The notes under the pieces were generated by a model. The model saw only the letters and a program-made list of their open reading frames with translations. It was not told the DNA's origin and searched no databases. Position numbers and translations under genes: made by a program. Positions 1-6,069 of a DNA stretch of 19,659 nt are shown here, in pieces. Within the stretch, counting starts at the first letter, position 1, and every line of letters begins with the position of its first letter. The stretch is from Pyrolobus sp964613695 (GTDB taxonomy: Archaea > Thermoproteota > Thermoprotei_A > Sulfolobales > Pyrodictiaceae): the NCBI GenBank assembly GCA_964613695.1, contig CAZTIR010000026.1, positions 1 through 19,659 of the forward strand. The letters are read 5' to 3'.

Positions 1-22
1 GCCAACCCCTAGAAAAGCAAGA

Positions 23-70
23 CTTTAATTTGTTCAACAAACATTGAACCTTTTTTCACTACATGGAGGA
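23..70 (+). promoter_or_regulatory. Promoter and ribosome-binding site of a gene lost at its 5' end
   Basis: This stretch is much more AT-rich than the rest of the window. A TATA-like box (ctttaattt, 23-31) is followed about 25-30 bases later by a T-run (51-56) near the expected transcription start, then by a Shine-Dalgarno motif (ggagga, 65-70) four bases ahead of an ATG at 75. The order and spacing match a normal archaeal promoter with a short leader. It does not belong to the ABC ATPase reading frame that follows, which is in another frame and lacks its own start region. The promoter call is inference from composition and spacing. Confidence 0.45.
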
Positions 71-74
71 TAGT

Positions 75-134
75 ATGCGCGCCGCTTCTAATACCACCGT
101 AGCCGCCGCAATCAGAACATCGCGTTCCCGTTGA
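75..134 (+). pseudogene. 19-codon start of an unknown gene, cut off by the junction with the ABC ATPase
   Basis: An ATG with a good Shine-Dalgarno motif opens a reading frame whose first 13 residues are MRAASNTTVAAAI; it stops after 19 codons at 132-134. Such a start, positively charged and then alanine-rich, resembles the beginning of a signal peptide or membrane anchor, as in archaeal sugar-binding lipoproteins; that is only a resemblance. Around base 113-116 the sequence becomes recognisable, in a different frame, as the middle of an ABC ATPase. I read this as the 5' end of another gene joined to the ATPase by a deletion or a misassembly. Confidence 0.35.
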
Positions 135-967
135 GGCTTAGGAAGCTCCCGAAGCGCGTCATAGACGAGAAGGTGAGGGAGGTGGCAAAGATGCTACACA
201 TAGACAGCCTCCTGGACCGTTACCCCTCGCAGCTCAGCGGCGGCCAGCAGCAGAGGGTTGCGATGGCGAGGGCCCTCGTGAAGGAGCCCGACGTTCTGCT
301 CCTCGACGAGCCCCTCTCGAACCTCGATGCCCTCCTCCGAGTGAAGATCAGGGCTGAGCTGAAGAGGCTCCAGAGGGATATCGGGATAACGACGATATAC
401 GTGACGCACGACCAGTCTGAGGCCCTCGCCCTCGCCGACAAGATCGTCGTCATAGACTCTGGCGTGGTGCAGCAGGTGGGTACGCCGGAGGAGGTCTACA
501 ATAACCCACGCAACCTCTTCGTAGCCGGCTTCATCGGGTCGCCGCCGGCTAACCTACTGACAGGCAGGGTTGAGAAGGGCTCGGGGTGCGCTATTGTAGC
601 TGGTCAGAGGGTATGCCCGGATCTGCCCATCTCGGCGCTGCTAGAGCTGCTTGAGGAGGTTATAGTGGCGTTTAGGCCCGAGCACGCGCGCCTAGACGAG
701 GCGCCCGGGGGCGCTGGCATGGTCTCCTTCGAGGGTGAGGTGTATGCGGTCGAGACCCTGGGCCGCGAGAACATAGTAACCCTCATGGTGGACTCGGTGC
801 CGGTTAAGGTGATAACACCGCCCGACATGATGCCCCGTGAGGGCAGCAGGATGTTCATAGTGGTGCCGGTCTCTAAGCTGAAGTTCTTCGACCCGAAGAC
901 GGAGCTGAACCTAGAGTACCTGGCGGGGGAGCATGGAGAGACCACCGGTATGCAGCAACGTGGTTGA
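131..967 (+). CDS. Sugar-type ABC transporter ATP-binding protein (MalK/UgpC family), N-terminally truncated
   Basis: This is the C-terminal two-thirds of a MalK-type importer ATPase, the cytoplasmic subunit that hydrolyses ATP to drive uptake of a sugar or similar solute. Visible from the TTG at 131: ABC signature LSGGQQQR (residues 35-42), Walker B VLLLDEP (55-61), D-loop SNLDA (63-67), H-loop His93, then a TOBE-type regulatory domain (about 140-265). The Walker A and Q-loop are missing; the family is usually about 350-370 residues. Family similarity begins upstream of the TTG at 116 (codons for NIAFPLRLRK), but the frame is closed by a stop at 89-91. So the TTG is only the first available start, not a likely real one. 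The product could not bind ATP normally. Whether this is a true deletion or an assembly error cannot be decided here. Its 3' end overlaps the JAMM gene by 35 bases. Confidence 0.85.
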   Translation: MRLRKLPKRVIDEKVREVAKMLHIDSLLDRYPSQLSGGQQQRVAMARALVKEPDVLLLDEPLSNLDALLRVKIRAELKRLQRDIGITTIYVTHDQSEALALADKIVVIDSGVVQQVGTPEEVYNNPRNLFVAGFIGSPPANLLTGRVEKGSGCAIVAGQRVCPDLPISALLELLEEVIVAFRPEHARLDEAPGGAGMVSFEGEVYAVETLGRENIVTLMVDSVPVKVITPPDMMPREGSRMFIVVPVSKLKFFDPKTELNLEYLAGEHGETTGMQQRG

Positions 968-1349
968 GCTCCTCGAGAGCCTCGCGTGCACCTCTAGAGT
1001 TGAGCACTGGGGGGTGCTGGCGGGCAGGGGCTCCACGCCATCCACGCTGGTGGTGGCGCCCGGCGGGGTTCGCGTCGTCGACGCCACTAGCCTACTGGTG
1101 TTTATCGCCCCTCTCGCCGCCAGCCTGACCCTGGAGCCCGTGGCTCTCGTCCACACCCACCCTCTCGGCAACCGCCCCAGCCTCCTCGACGAGCTCGTCG
1201 CCGATGCTTGGCGCCTCCCCATGCTACTCGCCTCATGCGGGAGAGTATCGTGGAGCGACGGTGGCCCCGTGGAGCGCCTGGGCTACGCGTGTGGCATAGT
1301 CTGGCTACCCTATAACCCGGTCTACGAGCCTCTAACACCGGGTGCCTAG
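933..1349 (+). CDS. JAMM/MPN-type metalloprotease-like protein, small
   Basis: This 138-residue protein carries what looks like a compact JAMM (JAB1/MPN+) zinc site: Glu24 in VEHWGVLAG, matching the conserved Glu of the first strand (E-x-C-G-L-L-x-G in relatives), His74 and His76 in HTHP, Ser83 and Asp86. The usual motif is H-S/T-H-x7-S-x2-D; here the spacer is six residues. Small archaeal JAMM proteins such as Haloferax JAMM1 cleave ubiquitin-like SAMP/MoaD proteins from their targets or fusions. The gene overlaps the MoaD-MoaE fusion gene by 8 bases, so a role in freeing the MoaD Gly-Gly end is the natural inference. The ATG at 933 is preceded by a G-rich ribosome-binding stretch. The rest of the fold is divergent, so the call rests on the motif and the neighbourhood. 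Confidence 0.6.
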   Translation: MERPPVCSNVVELLESLACTSRVEHWGVLAGRGSTPSTLVVAPGGVRVVDATSLLVFIAPLAASLTLEPVALVHTHPLGNRPSLLDELVADAWRLPMLLASCGRVSWSDGGPVERLGYACGIVWLPYNPVYEPLTPGA

Positions 1350-2115
1350 CCGGGTGCGCGTTAGGGTAGTGTTCTTCGCCCTCTTCCGCGACTACACGGG
1401 CCGCGACGAGGTCACGGTGGAGCTTCGCGACGGGGCCACGGTTGGCGAGCTCCTCTCGCTGCTCTCGGAGAGGGTGCCGGGGTTCCGCGAGGCGCTAGAG
1501 GCTCTAAGGAGGCGTGGCCTAGAGCCCATGGTGTTGGCTGGCGGGTCTAGGCTGGGGCCTGGGGATAGGATAGGCTCCAGCCTCGTCTATATACTGCCGC
1601 CCGCCGCGGGGGGTGTTGTAGAGGCTCGCGTGGTGCGGGACGAGGTTAGCCTAGACGAGCTGGCCTCAAGGCTCCTTCGCCGGGCCGCCGGGGAGGGCGG
1701 CGGGGCTCTCGTCGCTTTCGTTGGTTTTGTGAAGGGCCGCGTGGGGGGTGCTAGGGTGCGTGAGCTAGTCTACGAGGCTCTCGAGCCCCTGGCTAGCGAG
1801 AAGCTCCGCGAGATAGCCGAGAAGTATTCCAGGGTCGAGGGGGTGATTGACGTCATAATCTATCACCGCGTCGGCGCCCTGAAGCCCGGCGAGCCCACGA
1901 TATACATACTGGTGACTGCCGTGGACCGGGCTACGGCTTTCAGGGTAGCCTCCCAGATACTGGAGGAGGTGAAGCACGAGGCTCCTATATCGAAGCTGGA
2001 GAGGAGGGATGATGGAGACTACTGGGTCGTGGGGGATGGGGTGAGGATACCCAGTGCGGGGAAGGTACGAGAGGCAGGTGATGCTCTGGGGGGTGGAGGG
2101 GCAGGAGAGGCTTAG
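1342..2115 (+). CDS. MoaD-MoaE fusion, molybdopterin synthase (both subunits in one chain)
   Basis: Residues 1-91 form a MoaD-type beta-grasp sulfur carrier (VRVVFFALFRDYTGRDE near the start, ILPPAAGG at 84-91). Residues from about 92 form a MoaE catalytic subunit: YHRVGALKPGE (174-184) and lysines Lys211 and Lys218 in EEVKHEAPISKLER, matching the two catalytic lysines of E. coli MoaE. Molybdopterin synthase inserts two sulfurs into cyclic pyranopterin monophosphate. The sulfur is carried as a thiocarboxylate on the free C-terminal glycine of MoaD; here that Gly-Gly is internal, so activity should need cleavage after Gly91. Mycobacterial MoaX, also a MoaD-MoaE fusion, is processed this way. 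The GTG at 1342 overlaps the JAMM gene by 8 bases; a second in-frame GTG lies at 1354. The last 20 or so residues are a Gly-rich tail encoded in the 62-base overlap with the E1-like gene. Confidence 0.88.
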   Translation: MPSRVRVRVVFFALFRDYTGRDEVTVELRDGATVGELLSLLSERVPGFREALEALRRRGLEPMVLAGGSRLGPGDRIGSSLVYILPPAAGGVVEARVVRDEVSLDELASRLLRRAAGEGGGALVAFVGFVKGRVGGARVRELVYEALEPLASEKLREIAEKYSRVEGVIDVIIYHRVGALKPGEPTIYILVTAVDRATAFRVASQILEEVKHEAPISKLERRDDGDYWVVGDGVRIPSAGKVREAGDALGGGGAGEA

Positions 2116-2824
2116 AGCCTCGACAGTCGCGGTGATAGGCGTCGGGGGGCTGGGTAGTAACGCCGCGCTCCTCCTCGCCCTGGAGGGCGTGGGGAGGCTC
2201 ATACTCGTAGACCACGACGTGGTCGAGGAGTCTAATCTTAACAGGCAGCCGCTCTACAGGCCGGGTGACGTGGGTAAACCAAAGGCGGAGGTGGCCGCCA
2301 AGCGCCTCGAGGAGATAAACCCCGAGGTGAGTGTAGAGGCTCACGTGCTTAGAGTCTCGTGGGAGACCCTGGACGATACGAAGAGCGTTATAGCCGGGGC
2401 TCACGTGGTGATAGACGGGCTGGACTCCTGGGAGGCTAGGCACGCGCTAGACGCGGCGGCATGGGAGGCCCGCAAGCCCCTCGTGCACGGCGCTGTCGAG
2501 GAGTGGAGGGGCCAGGCCACCACCATAATCCCAGGCCGCACCATGTGCCTCCGCTGCCTAGTCCCGAGGCCCACGCCGCCGAGACCCGTGCCCGTGGCGC
2601 CGCCCATCGTCTCGATCATAGCCTCGGTGCAGGCCCTCGAGGCTACACGCATCCTCCTCGGCTGGGAGCCCCTCCTCGCGAACCGCCTGTTATACCTCGA
2701 CGCCTCTAGACTTGCCTTCGAGATGCTAGCCCTCGAGCCGAGGGGGGAGTGCCTCGAGGCGTGTAGAGGGTCGGCGATGCGGGGCTACACGCATCCCGGG
2801 GGGAGGAGCCCCCCGGCTCGTTAG
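2054..2824 (+). CDS. MoeB/ThiF/HesA-type E1-like adenylyltransferase
   Basis: These enzymes adenylate the C-terminal glycine of MoaD/ThiS-type carriers with ATP so that sulfur can be loaded. Visible: the family-typical start RYERQ (4-8), nucleotide loop GVGGLGSN (29-36), VDHDVVEESNLNRQ (52-65) with the substrate-binding Asp and Arg, GKPKAE (74-79), the Asp pair in DGLD (121-124), and Cys165-x2-Cys168, first half of the zinc site. The second half appears as Cys233-x3-Cys237 rather than C-x2-C. The crossover cysteine, usually in the TC-x-A-G segment before SVQALEA, is not present: residues 169-190 have no Cys. The RYERQ motif requires a start at or before the GTG at 2054, so the 62-base overlap with moaD-moaE is real. 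MoeB is the best fit given the neighbours; a broader role in tRNA thiolation or protein conjugation is possible. Confidence 0.87.
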   Translation: MRGRYERQVMLWGVEGQERLRASTVAVIGVGGLGSNAALLLALEGVGRLILVDHDVVEESNLNRQPLYRPGDVGKPKAEVAAKRLEEINPEVSVEAHVLRVSWETLDDTKSVIAGAHVVIDGLDSWEARHALDAAAWEARKPLVHGAVEEWRGQATTIIPGRTMCLRCLVPRPTPPRPVPVAPPIVSIIASVQALEATRILLGWEPLLANRLLYLDASRLAFEMLALEPRGECLEACRGSAMRGYTHPGGRSPPAR

Positions 2825-2866
2825 CCGGGTGTTCCGGGCTTCCTCCTCACCCCCTCCTAGAGTCGA

Positions 2867-2981
2867 GGCCCCCAGGCGGTTTCTCGGTAGCGCCGGCCCA
2901 CCGGCATCCCCCCGCGGGTCTAGCCGCGGGGCGTGGACCGGGCAACCCCACGGTTCCTCCGCATTAAACCGCCTGGGGGCC
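2867..2981. ncRNA. Candidate structured RNA: 16-bp closing stem with three internal hairpins
   Basis: Bases 2867-2882 (ggcccccaggcggttt) and 2966-2981 are perfect inverse complements. Between them lie three further perfect stems: 2892-2896/2901-2905 (5 bp, loop of 4), 2910-2917/2924-2931 (8 bp, loop of 6) and 2932-2936/2948-2952 (5 bp, loop of 11). Together they form a four-way junction. It falls in the only sizeable gap on this side of the window (2825-3003), between the E1-like gene and the TrmY-like gene. If read on the + strand it ends 22 bases before the TTG at 3004, so it could be a leader of that gene. A separate small RNA on either strand, or a mobile palindromic element, is equally possible. 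I see no clear TATA box on either side and no match to tRNA, 5S rRNA, SRP RNA or RNase P RNA. Confidence 0.45.
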
Positions 2982-3003
2982 GCTCCGGAGGCGGGAGGGT
3001 GTC

Positions 3004-3609
3004 TTGGCTACCCGCCTTGGGCCCCTCTACGATATCCTCGCCGGTGCTAGGGTCTTGTGGCTTGTGTTCTCCTCGGGCTACTCCTGGTACCGTGGGGGGC
3101 TCCGCGGCTGGGCAGGCGCCAGCGGGAGGCTTGACATAGTTGCTAGGGTGCTCGTGGCCGCTTGCTACCCGGGTTGCTCCGCGAGAGAGGGTTGCGTCTT
3201 CGCCGCTAGCCTCGCCGGCCCGGCTCTCCTGGTGCTTGTTGCGGAGGGGGGCCTCTGCTACGAGCATGAGGCCGGCCGCGTGATACTGGAGGGTTTGAGG
3301 GGTGAGCGTGGCCTGCTACTACCCGGCGTCTCCGGCGTAGAGTTTGCAGCCCTCGCGGCGTCTCTCGGGTTCCGGCCCCTGGTCCTGCGGGAGGGGTGTA
3401 GGGAGGCTTGGCCACACACCCTAGAGAAGCGTCTTGTAGTGCTAGGAGCCGATATAGACCCGCCTGAGGGCATCGAGGGTCTTGGAGGCGAGTGTGTGAG
3501 CATAGGCCCGCGGAGCTACCTTGCCAGCGTTGTGGCAGCGTTTCTCAACGCGTTGGAGCGCCTGGGGCTAGAGTATGGTGGTGTAGGGCCTCGTGTTGCT
3601 CAACCGTAG
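3004..3609 (+). CDS. TrmY-like SPOUT RNA methyltransferase (tRNA pseudouridine-54 N1-methyltransferase family), divergent
   Basis: TrmY methylates N1 of pseudouridine 54 in archaeal tRNA. The C-terminal part has the SPOUT knot pattern of that family: VVLGADIDPPEGIEGLGG, then VSIGPRSYLASVVAAFLNAL (about 164-183), compared with LGDHIGL and VSLGPRSLLAS in known TrmY. Earlier, GASGRLDIVARVLVAACY aligns with the family's GAGRMDLLCRCVNAAL. The length (201 residues) is right. The N-terminal strand and much of the middle are divergent, so the exact target is uncertain and another SPOUT activity is possible. The TTG start is supported by gggaggg a few bases upstream. The 3' end overlaps the pantoate kinase gene, on the opposite strand, by 42 bases. 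Confidence 0.55.
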   Translation: MATRLGPLYDILAGARVLWLVFSSGYSWYRGGLRGWAGASGRLDIVARVLVAACYPGCSAREGCVFAASLAGPALLVLVAEGGLCYEHEAGRVILEGLRGERGLLLPGVSGVEFAALAASLGFRPLVLREGCREAWPHTLEKRLVVLGADIDPPEGIEGLGGECVSIGPRSYLASVVAAFLNALERLGLEYGGVGPRVAQP

Positions 3610-4416
3610 CCTATAGGCCTGGAAGCCCCTCCCCCTCGCACACCCCTCGAAAGCCTCCAGGCTCTCCTCGTCCTCCGCCACGATCACCACGCTGCCCTTC
3701 TTATAGACGGCTAGTAGTGCGCGGCGGGTGCAGTAGCGTAGCAGCTCCACAGCCTCCGGGGGCGGGGGCGTGGCCCTCATCGTGAAAACCCTGGCAGCCT
3801 CCCCGAGGGTCTCGAGGCTAGGCTCGCTCCTAACCCTCTCGTAGACCCTCACCGCCTCCCCCCGCGAGACCCGGGACCACATCTCGCGGAGCATGACGCC
3901 AGTGTCGAGCCTAGTGACGGGCACCGCGGCGACAGGCAGCTCGTGGACTGGGTGGGCCTCTGCATAACCCCCGGCGCCGGGCGCGCCGGGCTTCAGCCTA
4001 ACCTCGAGACCCCAGGCGGTGTAGAGTGCCGTCACATCGCCTAGACCGGTTCTCTCCAGCACCTCCGCCACGTGGGCCTCGTCGGCAGCCCTAACGCTCC
4101 CGACGCCACGGAGACCCGCGTAGGCGAGGCATGCTGCGAGAGCCGCTGCACCACTAACGCCGAGACCGTAACCGGGAGGGTAACTCGTCTCAACCTCCAC
4201 CAGCTCGCCTCTCCACCCGAGAGCCTCTAGACAGCGAGTGACCGTCGGTAGCCTGGGGCCCCGGTAGCCTCCCGGAGTGCTACACGCTCTAGCTCTCACA
4301 CCCGGTTCTAGCATCAAACCCGCTCCCAGGCTCCCGGTGCTCCTCGGGTCCCCGGTCTCGACGGGAACCCAGACTATGCTGAGGTGTAGGGGTACGCGGG
4401 CCTCGACGCAGATCAA
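3568..4416 (-). CDS. Pantoate kinase (GHMP kinase superfamily)
   Basis: This cytoplasmic enzyme phosphorylates pantoate to 4-phosphopantoate in the archaeal CoA pathway, which replaces the bacterial order of PanC then CoaA. Visible: an N-terminal GHMP strand (ARVPLHLSIVW), the family motif GDPRSTGSLGAGL (22-34), and the GHMP ATP-binding loop PPGYGLGVSGAAALA (80-94). The length of 282 residues fits. It starts at a TTG overlapping the CoaBC stop codon by 4 bases, which implies coupled translation with another enzyme of the same pathway. The next step, phosphopantothenate synthetase, is not in this window. Its 3' end runs 42 bases into the opposing TrmY-like gene. Confidence 0.85.
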   Translation of the reverse strand: MICVEARVPLHLSIVWVPVETGDPRSTGSLGAGLMLEPGVRARACSTPGGYRGPRLPTVTRCLEALGWRGELVEVETSYPPGYGLGVSGAAALAACLAYAGLRGVGSVRAADEAHVAEVLERTGLGDVTALYTAWGLEVRLKPGAPGAGGYAEAHPVHELPVAAVPVTRLDTGVMLREMWSRVSRGEAVRVYERVRSEPSLETLGEAARVFTMRATPPPPEAVELLRYCTRRALLAVYKKGSVVIVAEDEESLEAFEGCARGRGFQAYRLRLSNTRPYTTIL

Positions 4417-5654
4417 CGTCGCCTCCGCCGCTTGTAGGCTGCTAGGGCTATATCGAGGATGCGTCTGGCGACGAGCCTCTTAGGCGCCTCTGGCACGTAC
4501 TCCACGAGCCCCCACGACGATACTATAACCACCTCGTTGGTCGGCCTAGCGAAGGCCCTCCTCGCGGCGTTCGCCACCACCACGTCGAAGCCGTGCTTCT
4601 CGAGCTTCGTCCTAGCCTCCTCCACGAGCCCCTCCAAGTCCTCCGCGGGCGACGCGGTGAAGCCCACGTGTAGGGCCTCGGGCACAGCCTCCCTCACCGC
4701 GGTGCTCACCCGGGGGTTTGGGAGGAGGCTGAGCACGAGACCCCCGCTGGCCTCGGACTCGCGTATCTTACCACCCCTCCTCTCCGCGGGCCGGAAGTCC
4801 ACCGGAGCCGCCACGTGGAAGACTATGTGCGGGAGGAGGCGTCTAGCCTCCTCGGCCGCAGCCCTAGCCATCTCCTCCGCCGTCTCAACCCTCCTGTTAA
4901 CACTCCTCCTCGGGGGCTCCAGGCACGTGGGCCCATGTACAACGGTAACCTCGGCGCCCCTGTCGAGAGCCTCGCCCGCAATACTATACCCCATGGCGCC
5001 GCTCGAAGGGTTTGAGATGAAGCGCACGTCGTCAATCCACTCTCTCGTGGGTCCCGCCGTCACCAGCACCCTCATCCCAGCATAGTCGCGGCGCCTTGCA
5101 ACCACCGTGTCGACCCAGTAGACGACCTCCTCGACGGGAGGGTGCTTCGCCCGCCCCTCGACCACCACGGGCTCAAGGACGTGGACGCCGGCGTCGCTGA
5201 GCTCGTCTAGAAGCTCCGAGGCCCTCCTCCACAACTGCTCGTGCATAGCCGGGACCATGAGGACCGGCTTACCGGCCCCGAGGAACGTCTGGGCTAGTAG
5301 AGAGGCCTCCGTGTCCGCGAGGCCCCAGGCGACCCTAGCCATGGTGTCGAGCGTAGCAGGGTCTATGAGAAGCGCGTCGCACTCCTCCGCGAGGCTTACG
5401 TGGTCGCGTAGGCTCGAGCCCCAGAGGGTGTAGGCCTCCTCCCCCACGGCCCACGAGACGAGACGCTCTGTGATAAACTCGCGAGCAGCCCTGGTTAGAG
5501 CGGGTACAACGCGCGCACCGAGCCTAACCAGCCCCCTAGAGACGTCCACTGCACGGTAGGCTGCAACGCTCCCGGTGTACACGTGTAGTATGCAACGGCC
5601 AGCCACGCCCCACGAGAGCGTCATTACCCTGGCACCACCCCCTACTGCCCCCAC
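4413..5654 (-). CDS. coaBC: Phosphopantothenoylcysteine decarboxylase / phosphopantothenate-cysteine ligase
   Basis: This bifunctional FMN enzyme couples cysteine to 4'-phosphopantothenate using CTP and then decarboxylates the product to 4'-phosphopantetheine. The N-terminal CoaC flavoprotein domain shows YTGSVAAYRAVDV (26-38), the active-site His85 in DHVSLAEECD, PATLDTMARVAWG and VPAMHEQLW. The C-terminal CoaB domain begins near 194 with RVLVTAGPTREWIDDVRFI, then SNPSSGAMGYSIA and GGKIRESE, whose Lys matches the catalytic lysine of CoaB. The length (413) is normal. The GTG at 5654 overlaps the upstream gene by 13 bases; the in-frame ATG at 5624 (residue 11) would start after that gene's stop and is a reasonable alternative. 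It is followed at once by pantoate kinase. Confidence 0.93.
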   Translation of the reverse strand: MGAVGGGARVMTLSWGVAGRCILHVYTGSVAAYRAVDVSRGLVRLGARVVPALTRAAREFITERLVSWAVGEEAYTLWGSSLRDHVSLAEECDALLIDPATLDTMARVAWGLADTEASLLAQTFLGAGKPVLMVPAMHEQLWRRASELLDELSDAGVHVLEPVVVEGRAKHPPVEEVVYWVDTVVARRRDYAGMRVLVTAGPTREWIDDVRFISNPSSGAMGYSIAGEALDRGAEVTVVHGPTCLEPPRRSVNRRVETAEEMARAAAEEARRLLPHIVFHVAAPVDFRPAERRGGKIRESEASGGLVLSLLPNPRVSTAVREAVPEALHVGFTASPAEDLEGLVEEARTKLEKHGFDVVVANAARRAFARPTNEVVIVSSWGLVEYVPEAPKRLVARRILDIALAAYKRRRRR

Positions 5655-6052
5655 GAGCCCCTGCAGCCGAGCTCCTCGCTCACAACCTCCAGTCTCTTGA
5701 AGCTCCCGGCCGGCGTCGCGTAGAGCTTAACGTTTATGACTATGCCCGTGCCGTTAACCATCACGAGCCTTATCCTACGCCTGGCTACACACTCCTCCAC
5801 ACCCGTCTCCATGACCTCCCAGGGCTCGAGTATAACCGCGCCAAGGCCGGCCAAGATGTTCTTACGATAGAGGATGGCGTTGCACACGCGGGCGAGGAGG
5901 GAGGCAAGACCCTCGATAAACCCCTTCAACGTGTTATCCTCGTACCTCGGGTCCGCCGCGAAGAGTCCGAGAGGCTGGCTCCAGACAACCCTAGCCCAGC
6001 CGGGAGCACTCCTCGAAGCAGCGTTGATGGCATCCATGCACGCCTCGCTCAA
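5642..6052 (-). CDS. Unrecognised protein, 136 residues, in the coaBC unit
   Basis: I do not recognise this protein. It is a mixed alpha/beta sequence without signal peptide or membrane segments. A central amphipathic helix (FIEGLASLLARVCNAILYRK) is followed by beta-rich stretches (AVILEPWEVM, RIRLVMVNGTGIVINVKLY). Cysteines at residues 5, 57, 88 and 129 form no close metal-binding pairs. It begins at a TTG 17 bases after the MBL hydrolase stop and overlaps coaBC by 13 bases, so it is almost certainly in the same transcript. Its reality rests on this tight same-strand packing and on codon use like its neighbours. No function can be stated. Confidence 0.6.
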   Translation of the reverse strand: MSEACMDAINAASRSAPGWARVVWSQPLGLFAADPRYEDNTLKGFIEGLASLLARVCNAILYRKNILAGLGAVILEPWEVMETGVEECVARRRIRLVMVNGTGIVINVKLYATPAGSFKRLEVVSEELGCRGSWGQ

Positions 6053-6069
6053 GACCCTGCCCTGGGTTG

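Noticed and set aside
2867..2981. A tRNA or tRNA-like gene, suggested by the cloverleaf-like arrangement of three hairpins on a closing stem
   Set aside because: The closing stem is 16 bp instead of 7, the middle hairpin has a 6-base loop and an 8-bp stem, and there is no TTC/GGTTCRAATCC T-arm or CCA-proximal pattern on either strand.
2829..3139. Short + strand frames across the gap between the E1 gene and the TrmY-like gene
   Set aside because: They cross the 2867-2981 stem structure, have Pro/Arg/Gly-rich translations, and their starts have no ribosome-binding site.
4459..5085. A 208-residue open frame on the + strand
   Set aside because: It lies wholly inside coaBC on the opposite strand; its Ser/Thr/Ala-rich translation is the usual mirror of a GC-rich gene, whereas coaBC shows intact catalytic motifs.
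5195..5250. CoaC motif PAMHEQLW with His where bacterial and plant enzymes have Asn (PxMNxxMW)
   Set aside because: As I recall, archaeal CoaC domains often have PAMHE at this place, so this looks like the archaeal form and not a loss of activity; the active-site His85 is present.
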